64,000 nt of DNA from Pseudanabaena biceps (GCA_013361095.1 JAATWA010000001.1:3069001-3133000), one strand, 5' to 3'; shown: positions 19,097-27,032, counted from the first letter of the stretch. The notes: a model not told the origin generated them from the letters alone. Translations and numbers: made by a program.

Positions 19097-19861
19097 TTAT
19101 GAGCCTAAATAAGCTTCTAGAACTTTAGGATTAGTTTGAATCTCAGAAGGAATTCCATTGGCGAGGTTATGACCTTCAGCCAAGACCCAAACATGGTCAC
19201 ATAAGGACATAATCACATCCATGTTATGTTCAATGATCAAAAAGCTTAAGCCCTCTTGATTCCACTTATGGATGTGGGTACAAATCTCCTCAATCAAGGC
19301 TGGATTTACCCCCGCCGCAGGCTCGTCGAGCAAGATTAATTTAGGATCAGTCATTAAGGCGCGGGCAATTTCTAATAATTTTCGCTGACCACCCGACAAA
19401 CAACCTGCATAGTCATCAGACATTCTATACAAGCCGACTGAATCAAGGAGATGTTTTGCTTTTTCGCGGTTTTCCCGTTCTTGAACAGCTATCTTTTGAC
19501 CTTGAAACCAAGTATTCCAAAATTTCTCGCCAACTTGATTTTGAGCCGCTAGCAGCATGTTTTCTAGCACCGACAGGCGCGACAATACACGCGGCACTTG
19601 GAATGTGCGAACCATCCCTAATTTGGCGATCGCATGGGGTGGCTTTCCTTGGATTGGCATTCCATTAAACTGCACCGTACCGCGATCTGGCTTGAGAAAA
19701 TTGGAGAGCAATCCAAAAAATGTGGTTTTCCCTGCACCGTTGGGGCCAATTAGCCCTGTGATACTTCCCGCAGGGACTTCAATCTGGGCATTACTAACGG
19801 CATGAATGCCGCCAAAGGATTTTGAGATGTTTTCAGCTTTAAGGATTGGGGGAGGAGTCAT
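19097..19861 (-). CDS. livG: ABC transporter ATP-binding protein, LivG/NatA type
   Basis: 254 residues. Walker A GPNGAGKTT near residues 38-46, the ABC signature LSGGQRKLLEIARALMTDP, Walker B LILLDEPAAGVNP and the switch histidine in FLIIEHNMD are all intact. The LivG hallmark AAGVNP and the long helical insertion after the Q-loop (VRTFQVPRVLSRLSVLENML) place it with branched-chain or neutral amino-acid uptake, equivalent to NatA of Anabaena. The partner permeases, LivF and the binding protein are not adjacent, which is common in cyanobacteria. UrtD of the urea transporter is a less likely alternative. Confidence 0.85.
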   Translation of the reverse strand: MTPPPILKAENISKSFGGIHAVSNAQIEVPAGSITGLIGPNGAGKTTFFGLLSNFLKPDRGTVQFNGMPIQGKPPHAIAKLGMVRTFQVPRVLSRLSVLENMLLAAQNQVGEKFWNTWFQGQKIAVQERENREKAKHLLDSVGLYRMSDDYAGCLSGGQRKLLEIARALMTDPKLILLDEPAAGVNPALIEEICTHIHKWNQEGLSFLIIEHNMDVIMSLCDHVWVLAEGHNLANGIPSEIQTNPKVLEAYLGS

Positions 19862-19942
19862 GAATGTAAATAAGTTGATAACAACCTAATAATTAGGGGC
19901 GTAATAAATTATTACTTCTAATAATTTACAAATTTGGTCTAA

Positions 19943-20137
19943 TCAGGATGAAATTACCTGAATTAGTCCAGTTCGGAAAGCTGCATCATAGCTAATAACT
20001 GGTATGTTTTCAATTTCAGACTGAGCCATAATCATGCGATCAAAGGGATCTCGGTGAGCAATTGGTAGACTTCCTGCTCTTAGCGCATGGTTTGTGGCGA
20101 TCGCCAGTTCAATAAATTTAGCTTTTAGATAGCTCAT
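19943..20137 (-). pseudogene. VapC-like PIN-domain toxin, internally deleted
   Basis: The remaining protein reads MSYLKAKFIELAIATNHALR and then AGSLPIAHRDPFDRMIMAQ. The C-terminal half with HRDPFDRMIMAQ, a PIN-domain signature, is intact. The N-terminal MSYL is followed at once by sequence normally found about 80 residues later. The first catalytic aspartate (the D-T-H region) is therefore missing and the nuclease should be dead. The start overlaps the stop of an antitoxin fragment (ATGA at 20134-20137), the normal vapBC arrangement. Confidence 0.7.
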
Positions 20138-20202
20138 TCCCATTGTTGAAGTTCCTCCTCTGGCAATGGCTCAAAGAAAGCATCACTAAGTTTTCCTACT
20201 AG
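20134..20202 (-). pseudogene. Antitoxin C-terminal fragment paired with the deleted PIN toxin
   Basis: Only the last 22 residues are readable (GKLSDAFFEPLPEEELQQWE then stop), typical of DUF2281-like antitoxins found upstream of PIN toxins. A stop codon in the same frame and unrelated sequence lie immediately upstream, so the 5' part is gone. Together with the deleted toxin it marks a decayed vapBC module. Confidence 0.65.
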
Positions 20203-20405
20203 TCAGCCAAGGGTACAAGGTTGCGATCGCTCTTTCCCTAAACTAAGTCGAAAATAATGAATTAGGTCGCCAATTCAAAGATGAAATGCAACGGCTAGAG
20301 ATCTTTTCATAAAGGGACTCATAAGGATAATCACAACAATCAGGAGATCCTCATGAGCTTTAGCCATCTTAGCATCATAGAAAGAAGTCAACTGTATAGG
20401 TAGTC

Positions 20406-20552
20406 CTAAACAAGTAAGGATGAGTTGTAGTGGTGAATAAAAAACCAGATAGCACCAATATGATTTTCTGTTTTTTTAGAGAAAGAGAGAGTTTTACGAA
20501 CTAGTCGAGAGATTCGTTGGCGCATCGTACAGTTAAAACGTTTAATATAAAT
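20406..20552 (-). pseudogene. C-terminal remnant of an IS1-like transposase
   Basis: The minus strand reads IKRFNCTMRQRISRLVRKTL then SFSKKTENHIGAIWFFIHHY and NSSLLV before a stop. This is the C-terminal end of a cyanobacterial IS1-type transposase (NCTLRQR...LSFSKK...HHYN pattern). No upstream catalytic part is present and the fragment ends beside a 35-bp inverted repeat. It belongs to a different subgroup from the complete element at 2167-2943. Confidence 0.65.
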
Positions 20553-20555
20553 TGG

Positions 20556-20628
20556 GATAGTCCACCAGATGTAAGGATAAAATCATAAAAGAATTTTATG
20601 ATTTTATCCTTACATCTGGCGGACTATC
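20556..20628. repeat. 35-bp inverted repeat with 3-nt loop beside the IS remnant
   Basis: Arms 20556-20590 and 20594-20628 pair over 35 bp with a single mismatch around loop GAA. Unlike the other hairpins it has no GC-rich apex; the inner stem is A/T-rich (AAAATCATAAAA). It may be two IS ends joined head to head after deletion of the element body. Confidence 0.75.
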
Positions 20629-20654
20629 ATCACGTCTACCATGCGATCGCCATA

Positions 20655-21065
20655 TTATTTCAATAATGCTCTAAATCCTGATTGGTTAAAATGTTCATCC
20701 GCAGTTAACGCATTGGCAATTCCTCGATTTTGCATGACTACGAATGAAATACAGTCAACCAGTCCCTATTCTTTATCTTGACGACTTCTGAATAACTGAA
20801 AGGCTGCACTATACAGTTCATTTGTTACAGGAATTATCTCAACATTTGGATCTAATTCAAGGGATTCGAGAAGTTGAATTGCGCCAGTTCTATATTTCTG
20901 TTTGGAAAGCGCATTGCCAATTTCCAACAAAATCGCCTGAGTAATTACTAGTCTTATGTTTTGGGCTTCAATCTGTTAAGCAAGTTCAACTGCTTTTGCA
21001 TGATTTTGATCTGTAATTGCAGATAGGGCGATCGCAAAGGATGTATCTAAAAAGACTTCACGCAT
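20655..21065 (-). pseudogene. VapC-family PIN toxin with two in-frame stop codons
   Basis: The translation starts MREVFLDTSFAIALSAITDQ with the catalytic Asp of the PIN fold and runs to ALTADEHFNQSGFRALLK. It is broken by TAA at 20976-20978 (after KAVELA) and TAG at 20766-20768 (in RQDKE*GLVDCISF, where family members have Trp). Each is one base away from a sense codon, so this is recent decay of an otherwise full-length toxin of about 136 residues. It overlaps the upstream antitoxin gene by 8 bp. Confidence 0.8.
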
Positions 21066-21294
21066 TTTCTGAAATATTTTCTCCATACAAGTACTGGTCT
21101 AGGTTTTCTGACCAGTCTGGTTGACCTTGCAATTTTAAAGATTTAGCAGTTTGTAAGAATGATTTTTGGGTTGGCTTGTTATCAGGTGATAGACTTTCAA
21201 CAATAATCCTTACTCTCGTACCTGATTTGAGGTTTAAAGGAACTTCAGGTACAAGGGTTTCACCATTGAACAGAGCATCTAAGGTTTGAATCAT
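21058..21294 (-). CDS. DUF104-type antitoxin (AF2212-like), partner of a dead VapC
   Basis: 78 residues. The N-terminus MIQTLDALFNGETLVPEVPL followed by NLKSGTRVRIIVESL matches the small beta-strand DUF104 antitoxins that neutralise PIN-domain RNases. The C-terminal half (QGQPDWSENLDQYLYGE) is the usual toxin-binding tail. The reading frame is intact while its toxin gene, overlapping by 8 bp downstream, has two nonsense mutations. It is therefore an orphan antitoxin unless it controls another toxin. Confidence 0.75.
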   Translation of the reverse strand: MIQTLDALFNGETLVPEVPLNLKSGTRVRIIVESLSPDNKPTQKSFLQTAKSLKLQGQPDWSENLDQYLYGENISENA

Positions 21295-21373
21295 GGCTTT
21301 TTGCTTATGCTGCTTTGTTGTTATTATATCGCTTGATCGCTTATCATCACATCTACAATGCGATCGCTACATC

Positions 21374-23041
21374 TTACTCTTTCCAAAATTTACTTTTTAT
21401 CCAATAGAACCATCCTGTTATACCTTGGGAATCACTATTGATTTCGGCAATTTTTTGATTGACATAATCAACCATTGGTTGGTAATTAACCTCTTGAGCT
21501 AATTTCGACGCAAGGGTAAGAGCAGATATTGCTTCAGCTTTTTGTCCTAGCTTGAGTTGGATTTTGGAAGTAAAATAGCTTAAATTGCGAGCTTGACTGT
21601 ATTTATCACCGATTTCGATATACATATTTAAAGCAGATTGGCTACTTGCTAAACCAATTACAGGATCTTCTTCTAAAAGCGCGATCGTTTGTAAAGTGTT
21701 CGCCTCACCCAGACGATCACCAATCTCGCGGTAAATTGCAAGCGCCACTTCATACCTCTCTAACGCTTCCGTGCGAAGGTCAAGAGATTGCAAGACATCG
21801 CCGATTGCTTTTAAAGTGTTTGCCTCTCCTATAAAATCGCCAATCTCGCGGTAAATTGCAAGCGCAATCTCATACTTCTTTAAAGCTTTTTTAATTTGTT
21901 TGCAAAATTGTAAGACATCGCCAATTGCTTTTAAAGTATTTGCTTCTCCCAACTGATTATCAATCTTGCGATAAAGCGTAATTGCTGATTCATATCTCTT
22001 TAATGCTTTAGCATTTTTTTCTAGGTGTTTACTAATATCACCAAGTGCTTTGAGTGAATTTGCAGTATATAGAGTTGCAGATATCACGCGAGATTCTAAT
22101 ATACTGGAACGCACTCCTAGAATATATATATTGTCTGTAAATATTAGAAACTTAGAAATAATAAATAATATTAACTGCAACAACAACCAAACAGAAATTT
22201 TTTGTGCCTTTACATATCCACAGAGATGTCGCCATATTATGGCAAACTTAATGATCAAGATTATCAATGATAGAGAATAAATTTTGCTTTTACCAATATT
22301 TATACCTGTTATTTTTGATATTATCTGTTTATAGTTTGAAATTTCCTGCTTAATAGATTGAAGCTGATATTCGAGCGAAACTATTGTTTTATAAAAAAAC
22401 TGCTCTGCTTTTTCATAGTTGTCCAGAGCATCTTGTATTCTATTAAATATAAAATTGATTCTACCTTCCCAGAAATTTATTATTGCTTTAATAAAATTGA
22501 TGTCAATTACTAACTTATTCGTACTAAATTGTTGTTTTAAATTAATAATTAAAGATGATAATTCAGTTATATGAAATGTACTATCCCATCTTTGAGCTAA
22601 ACTCTGAAATTCACTGATTCCTATATCTGAATCAGCAATCACTAAATGATAAATCCATTCAATTTGATTTTCTGGTTTATCATCCTGAGCAAAATATGCT
22701 GATGCTCTACCAGATAATTCTCGAAACCTTTCGGGATTATCTTTCCATAATCGATCTAATAACTGATTGCGTGTCAACTCATGCACATTATGCCCCCGAT
22801 CTGGAAACGCTTCTACACATGAGAGATTTTGCAAATTCTGATAAATCTTCTCAGCCCGATCTGCTAATTCAGGACACAACGCTGCCAAAATCTCCGCATC
22901 AAACCAATGGGGAATCGCTACCGCCAACAAAGCATTTGCCTCATCCTCTGGTAAAGACTCCAATAAATTCTCCGTCACAATCCAACTGCGCTCTTCATCC
23001 GTCTGCGCCGCCATCAATTTTTGCAAAAGATCGTTACTCAT
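21374..23041 (-). CDS. STAND-associated protein: winged-helix-like region, two membrane helices and TPR array
   Basis: About 555 residues from ATG at 23041, chosen because it overlaps the upstream stop by 8 bp; nine more upstream codons are readable. Residues 1-150 resemble the helical/winged-helix region that follows the NTPase in STAND proteins (VHELTRNQLLDRLWKDNPER). Near residues 260-320 two hydrophobic stretches (SLSLIILIIKFAIIW; VWLLLQLILFIISKFLIF) suggest membrane anchoring. About five TPRs follow (LGEANTLKAIGDVLQ, KYEIALAIYREIGD). The TPR DNA is almost tandemly identical with a 120-bp period. It looks like the C-terminal half of a STAND ATPase encoded separately from the NTPase domain. 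Confidence 0.7.
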   Translation of the reverse strand: MSNDLLQKLMAAQTDEERSWIVTENLLESLPEDEANALLAVAIPHWFDAEILAALCPELADRAEKIYQNLQNLSCVEAFPDRGHNVHELTRNQLLDRLWKDNPERFRELSGRASAYFAQDDKPENQIEWIYHLVIADSDIGISEFQSLAQRWDSTFHITELSSLIINLKQQFSTNKLVIDINFIKAIINFWEGRINFIFNRIQDALDNYEKAEQFFYKTIVSLEYQLQSIKQEISNYKQIISKITGINIGKSKIYSLSLIILIIKFAIIWRHLCGYVKAQKISVWLLLQLILFIISKFLIFTDNIYILGVRSSILESRVISATLYTANSLKALGDISKHLEKNAKALKRYESAITLYRKIDNQLGEANTLKAIGDVLQFCKQIKKALKKYEIALAIYREIGDFIGEANTLKAIGDVLQSLDLRTEALERYEVALAIYREIGDRLGEANTLQTIALLEEDPVIGLASSQSALNMYIEIGDKYSQARNLSYFTSKIQLKLGQKAEAISALTLASKLAQEVNYQPMVDYVNQKIAEINSDSQGITGWFYWIKSKFWKE

Positions 23042-23807
23042 GTTTCCATCCCCCCGCCTGACTTTCAAATACCTTCATAATTGCGTCAGGATTCCCATTG
23101 AGAACTCTCACAAATGCCTTCACTGCTTCCCTTTCAAAGGGTAATCCTCGCGCTTGCACAAACAAATGCCAAGCCTCAATATCATCAATCCTATCTAAAC
23201 AATGCGTATCAGCTAGATCTTCCCACTCAATTGTCGGCTTAGGTACAGACTGCCCTGCAATCACAACTCGAATATTATTTGACTCTGCTACCTCTGCTAA
23301 AAATCCGCCCCCGATCCAATCCGCCAAATTTATGGGAGCCTCATTAAAGGTATCTAAAATCATCAAGATTTGCTTCTTGACCGCTTGCAAATCTTGAAAA
23401 AATGCTCTTTGTAACTGACTTAATCGAAAATTACGAATATCTTCACTCTCAGCATTCAAAACCACCTGAATTTGATTTTCTGTCCCCTCAATCTGATTAT
23501 CAGCAACCTCAACCCCAGCACTAAGAAATTTACTTAGCGCCTCATTAAATTTCGTAAAGCTGTCTTCACCTAAGCGGCTTTGCAACTTAGAAAAGATATA
23601 AGCAATGCCAGTTTGAGCCGATTTCAGGTTGATTTTGACTAATATCGCCGCTTCAGCATGAACTGGACAAAGCGAAGCAAACTCAGCTAACAGACTTGTT
23701 TTCCCCATACCCGAAGCCGCTTGAATCAACAAAATGCGCTGGGATATTTCACCCCGCAACATTTTCTTAAAAAAATCAACCTCCCTAGTCCGATTTGCCA
23801 GCCTCAT
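23034..23807 (-). CDS. STAND/AAA-type NTPase domain protein
   Basis: 257 residues. It begins MRLANRTREVDFFKKMLRGE like the entry of STAND NTPases, has Walker A QAASGMGKTSLLAEF near residues 31-45, Walker B QILMILDTFNEA near 146-157 and the sensor strand VVIAGQSVPK. No effector or sensor domain is attached; those roles would fall to the overlapping downstream TPR gene (8 bp) and the overlapping upstream membrane gene (ATGA). The three are therefore one translationally coupled unit. STAND NTPases act as signal-triggered switches in regulation, cell death or antiphage defence; the particular role here is unknown. Confidence 0.75.
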   Translation of the reverse strand: MRLANRTREVDFFKKMLRGEISQRILLIQAASGMGKTSLLAEFASLCPVHAEAAILVKINLKSAQTGIAYIFSKLQSRLGEDSFTKFNEALSKFLSAGVEVADNQIEGTENQIQVVLNAESEDIRNFRLSQLQRAFFQDLQAVKKQILMILDTFNEAPINLADWIGGGFLAEVAESNNIRVVIAGQSVPKPTIEWEDLADTHCLDRIDDIEAWHLFVQARGLPFEREAVKAFVRVLNGNPDAIMKVFESQAGGWKHE

Positions 23808-24127
23808 GCATTGTCCTCACGATCTGACTCATCGACAATAAACTCTTGCTCCTCACCCTTCATCACCGTATCTTCGACCCTAGTATCATCCTTAGCAACG
23901 CGCATTTTTTGCTTTTTGCCAATCATCTTCGTCCCTTTTACCACAGTCCCAGCTTGCCGCCCTTCTCGCGCCCCTCTAATTTCTGCATTGCCTTCAAACT
24001 CCGAATCACCATGCTTAGCCCTGAAACCACCTTTAAAAAAGCCAATACCAAAACGAAACATGACAAACAAAACGATCAAGGCGACAACCACAGCGATCGC
24101 AATTATGTAAGCTGGCTCCATATTCAC
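23804..24127 (-). CDS. Small single-pass membrane protein heading the STAND operon
   Basis: 107 residues. One N-terminal helix (AYIIAIAVVVALIVLFVMF) is followed by a polar, charged tail (GREGRQAGTVVKG-type, TKMIGKKQKMRVAKDDTRV, VMKGEEQEFIVDESDRED). No enzymatic motif is seen. It overlaps the NTPase gene by ATGA, so it is an obligate partner, possibly the membrane anchor or sensor. The start is ATG at 24127 or two codons later. About 40 bp covering its 5' end recur at 25475-25515 without the rest of the gene. Confidence 0.65.
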   Translation of the reverse strand: MNMEPAYIIAIAVVVALIVLFVMFRFGIGFFKGGFRAKHGDSEFEGNAEIRGAREGRQAGTVVKGTKMIGKKQKMRVAKDDTRVEDTVMKGEEQEFIVDESDREDNA

Positions 24128-24160
24128 ACCACAGACACTTTAATCTAATTTTCGCATAAT
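24092..24160. repeat. Segment duplicated at 25475-25545
   Basis: GCGATCGCAATTATGTAAGC and the following TGGCTCCATATTCA occur here, as the start of the small membrane-protein gene, and again near 25476-25510. The following 30 bp (AATTTTCGCATAATTA here) are related but diverged. Confidence 0.7.
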
Positions 24161-24203
24161 TAAGCTTGATAGCGATCGCTTTCTAAACACAAAAGGCTAA
24201 GGA

Positions 24204-24455
24204 TTACGCATTCTCCCATGAGTCCCCATGAATCTCCCTCATACAGATCTGCACACCACCCTCCAAAGCCAAAAGCGCATCATCCATCGACTCATATTCA
24301 TACTCACCTTCCCAAAATATTCCACCCTTCTCAAAAGCACGAACAAAGCCACTGGAATAGCCATCATCTCTCCAGCCAATTTCAATTATTCCATTCTCTT
24401 GATTAACCCAACGAGAAATATTTGGATATTTGCTCTCAAAAGATTTCTTAGACAT
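24204..24455 (-). CDS. Hypothetical protein, 83 residues
   Basis: A small acidic protein (MSKKSFESKYPNISRWVNQE ... EYESMDDALLALEGGVQICM). Aromatic and acidic residues are frequent, with no signal peptide or membrane helix. It resembles short cyanobacterial proteins of unknown function found singly in accessory regions. It lies alone between the STAND operon and the TumE-type pair, oriented as the former but not overlapping it. I do not recognise a family. Confidence 0.55.
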   Translation of the reverse strand: MSKKSFESKYPNISRWVNQENGIIEIGWRDDGYSSGFVRAFEKGGIFWEGEYEYESMDDALLALEGGVQICMREIHGDSWENA

Positions 24456-24499
24456 AGATTCATACTAGCGCTTGTCCCATTGTCTCAGATACTAAAGCG

Positions 24500-24565
24500 A
24501 TCGCGCTACACTCTCGACCTCATAAAGTGCGATCGCGCCTGTCAGCATCGAGTCAGTTAGAATAA
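24500..24565. repeat. Segment duplicated at 25345-25412
   Basis: The sequence around GATCGCGCTACACTCTCGAC, CTCATAAAGTGCGATCG and CATCGAGTCAGTTA is repeated with few changes 845 bp downstream. The TumE-type pair lies between the two copies. Confidence 0.65.
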
Positions 24566-24640
24566 TTAATAGCTTTCCCCCATTGCAGAAAAAGTAAACT
24601 CAACCTTGCATAATCTAGAATTTCTTTGAGGTAAACCATT

Positions 24641-24955
24641 ATGTTGCAACTAGAAATTAAATCTGATGCGCCCGATCTCGAAATCGTCCAAAAACTGATC
24701 AGAGCCGCGATTGATGCAGAAATCAAAAACTTACAGCGATCGCTAGATAAAACTAATAAATTTTTAAAAGAATTTGAAACCAAATATCAAATCTCATCCG
24801 ACCTTTTTCTCAGCGATTGGACTGCTGAAGACCTCAAAGGTGGCGATGAAGAATATGTGAGTTGGGCAGGTGAAGCCAAAATCAAGAAGAGATTAACTAA
24901 TTCTTTGCAAAAATTACAAGCGATCGAATATGTTACTCAACAACTATCAATCTAA
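24641..24955 (+). CDS. Putative antitoxin (TumA-position) upstream of a TumE-family toxin
   Basis: 104 residues, charged and largely helical, starting MLQLEIKSDAPDLEIVQKLI. A helix-rich centre (AEIKNLQRSLDKTNKFLKEF) suggests dimerisation. Its 3' end overlaps the start of the downstream toxin-like gene by 26 bp, the usual type II toxin-antitoxin layout. No DNA-binding motif is obvious. The role is inferred from position. Confidence 0.6.
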   Translation: MLQLEIKSDAPDLEIVQKLIRAAIDAEIKNLQRSLDKTNKFLKEFETKYQISSDLFLSDWTAEDLKGGDEEYVSWAGEAKIKKRLTNSLQKLQAIEYVTQQLSI

Positions 24956-25310
24956 CATCATCTCCATTATTCAAAAATATGTAAATAATGGATGGATTCT
25001 ATCCTTTAGCTTTTCTGTTGATCCCAGATCGGATTATGTTGGATTTATTCAAGGAAGTTTAGAGTTTTTGCAAGGCTCACGTCTATTTTTTAAAGAATAT
25101 GTTGACTTACAGGAATCCATTGAAAAACTTTCATATTCCTTCCATTACCAAGATTCTGATAACAATTTGATATTTCGTTATGACAATGCAAATCATCAGC
25201 CTAGACTAGACTATATAGATCATAAACATATCAAAGATAAAATCATTTTCTCTGAAATTCCAGATATTGAGCAAGTGGTCCTAGAAATTATTACCGATTA
25301 TTTAAGTTAA
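24930..25310 (+). CDS. TumE-family toxin-like protein (DUF6516)
   Basis: 126 residues. The C-terminal half has the TumE pattern: SYSFHYQDSDNNLIFRYDNA, then HHK-like DYIDHKHIKDKI and a closing EIPDIEQVVLEIITDYL helix. TumE proteins are toxins of type II modules paired with an upstream antitoxin, matching the 26-bp overlap here. The mode of action is not visible. The pair is flanked by duplicated segments, consistent with acquired DNA. Confidence 0.65.
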   Translation: MLLNNYQSNIISIIQKYVNNGWILSFSFSVDPRSDYVGFIQGSLEFLQGSRLFFKEYVDLQESIEKLSYSFHYQDSDNNLIFRYDNANHQPRLDYIDHKHIKDKIIFSEIPDIEQVVLEIITDYLS

Positions 25311-25344
25311 ATCCCTTATAGAATACGATCGCCTCACCCGTGAC

Positions 25345-25545
25345 AAAGATCGCGCTACATTCTCGACCTCATTAAGTGCGATCGACCACGTAAGCATCGA
25401 GCCAGTTAAAATCATCAACAGCAAAACTTACAGAATTTCAAATCATCAATCTCAATGCAGTAGGTGACGAAACTGCGATCGCAATTATGTAAGCTGGCTC
25501 CATATTCATACCTCACGATTTAACCTGATTTTCTCATGATTATGG
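25345..25545. repeat. Duplicated segments downstream of the TumE-type gene
   Basis: Two blocks copy sequence from upstream: 25345-25412 matches 24500-24565 and 25475-25545 matches 24092-24160. No gene is readable here. The order is inverted relative to the originals, so two separate copying events or a rearranged duplication are needed. Confidence 0.65.
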
Positions 25546-25565
25546 CTCAGCAGTAACTTCATAAA

Positions 25566-25617
25566 AAAACAAAGACTGGTGCAGCAAGCAACTCTCACCG
25601 CACCAGTCTTTTGTTTT
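25566..25617 (-). terminator. Terminator of chlP
   Basis: Read on the minus strand the hairpin is AAAACAAAAGACTGGTGC, a 17-nt loop, then GCACCAGTCTTTGTTTT and a T run. It begins about 12 bp after the chlP stop codon. Confidence 0.8.
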
Positions 25618-25628
25618 CGATCCCTTTA

Positions 25629-26849
25629 TTAAGGCGCTAAAGCATTGCCTCTTAGTAAACTACCGATCGTCTTAGCGGTAATCTTCAACTGGGTGAAAGG
25701 ATTAGCGGGAACGACGGTTTTGTAGAGATAGCTATCAAAAGTGAGCTTCTGTACATCCTTATCGGCACACATTTCCACAAATGCTTCACGAGTAGCATTT
25801 GTGGCGTAGAAGACATTCTGAAGAATGTCGAGGACTCTATAAGTCAAGCCATATTTCTTGTCCCAACGCTTGATGTATACTTTGAGATCAGCTTCGGTAG
25901 GAATGCGCTTACCTGCTTCGGCAAACTCCACGATCGCTTCGGCACACATGCGACCAGACTTAGCAGCAAAATAAATACCTTCGCCACTGGACTTGGTGAC
26001 ATAGCCAGCAGCATCGCCAACGAGGGCAATGCGTCCGACGACGCGGCGAGGTCTTGGATGTTCAGGAATTGGGTGAGCTTCGACTTTAATCACTTCGCCG
26101 CCTTCGATCCGAGGCAAGGCGCGAGCGCGGATACCTGCTTGCAGCTTCTTGATTAGGCGTTGGTTTTTGTGCATTGTGCCAGTACCAACGGCAACGTGAT
26201 CGTATTTGGGGAAGACCCATGCGTAGAAATCGGGCGAAACATCGTCGCCAACATACATTTCCGCAAGATCTTTGTAATATTCCATCTTGTCTGGTGAAAT
26301 GCGAATGCGCTCTTGGAAGGCGATCGCATAATTATAGTCACCAGCATCCATCGCTTTGGCGACCACCGAGTTAGCACCATCAGCACCGACTATTAGATCG
26401 ACTTCAAGGCTACGCATTGTGCCTTCATTGCCGCCATTCGCAAAATCTGAATAGCTGAGGACGTAAGGTTTTTTACCGTTTTCGGTAATCTTGATATCGA
26501 GAATGCGACCATTGATAAGCTTTGCGCCGAGGCTAACTGAGCGCTCGCGTAAAAATGCATCTAAGACTTCACGACGGCACATGCCGATATATTCATCAGG
26601 ATTGTCTAATTTGATGTCTACTTCTACATTGCTAGGAGAGATCATCTTCATGTTGCGGACGCGGCGATCGATGATTGAGTCAGGCAAGTCAAATTCTTGC
26701 ACCATGCATAAAGGAATTGCTCCACCGCAGGGCTTAACGTTGTCTAGCTTACGCTCAAATATATAAGTCTCAATTCCTGCTTTGGCAAGTGTTTCAGCCG
26801 CACAAGAACCCGCAGGCCCGCCGCCTACAACAGCAACTCGTAATGTCAA
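25629..26849 (-). CDS. chlP: Geranylgeranyl diphosphate/chlorophyll reductase
   Basis: 406 residues. An FAD-binding motif opens the protein (MTLRVAVVGGGPAGSCAAET, GxGxxG), followed by ERKLDNVKPCGGAIPLCMV and DLIVGADGANSVVAKAM, and ALVGDAAGYVTKSSGEGIYF near residue 285. This is the conserved ChlP architecture and length. It reduces the geranylgeranyl group to phytyl for chlorophyll, tocopherol and phylloquinone. It probably has its own promoter. A strong terminator follows. Confidence 0.97.
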   Translation of the reverse strand: MTLRVAVVGGGPAGSCAAETLAKAGIETYIFERKLDNVKPCGGAIPLCMVQEFDLPDSIIDRRVRNMKMISPSNVEVDIKLDNPDEYIGMCRREVLDAFLRERSVSLGAKLINGRILDIKITENGKKPYVLSYSDFANGGNEGTMRSLEVDLIVGADGANSVVAKAMDAGDYNYAIAFQERIRISPDKMEYYKDLAEMYVGDDVSPDFYAWVFPKYDHVAVGTGTMHKNQRLIKKLQAGIRARALPRIEGGEVIKVEAHPIPEHPRPRRVVGRIALVGDAAGYVTKSSGEGIYFAAKSGRMCAEAIVEFAEAGKRIPTEADLKVYIKRWDKKYGLTYRVLDILQNVFYATNATREAFVEMCADKDVQKLTFDSYLYKTVVPANPFTQLKITAKTIGSLLRGNALAP

Positions 26850-26984
26850 AATGCGCTCCTAAAGCTCTATCTAAATGTATAGTTTAACTATTCTGGATGT
26901 TAGCATTGCCAATAAGCGGTTTGGGGCAAAATTGACGAATATTAATATTTGTATTGTTTTGTGTAGCTGCTATCGTCTCTAAAT

Positions 26985-27029
26985 CTCAAAAAAATAAGGC
27001 GGCGCGTAGCGCCGCCTTATTTTTTTGAG
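26985..27029. repeat. Perfect 21-bp GGCGGCGC hairpin between chlP and the CobO-like gene
   Basis: Arms 26985-27005 and 27009-27029 pair without mismatch around loop GTA; the base is A7/T7. It lies immediately downstream of the CobO-like gene and can serve as its terminator. Confidence 0.75.
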
Positions 27030-27032
27030 GGT

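Noticed and set aside
20203..20400. Possible further transposase or toxin gene downstream of the IS1 remnant (minus-strand LGLPIQLTSFYDAKMAKAHE...)
   Set aside because: Only about 40 codons are open and no family is recognisable; left as unassigned decayed DNA.
21374..23807. Frameshifted single STAND gene
   Set aside because: The second frame has its own ATG overlapping the first stop by 8 bp, and the first gene overlaps its upstream neighbour in the same manner, so separate coupled genes are more likely than a frameshift.
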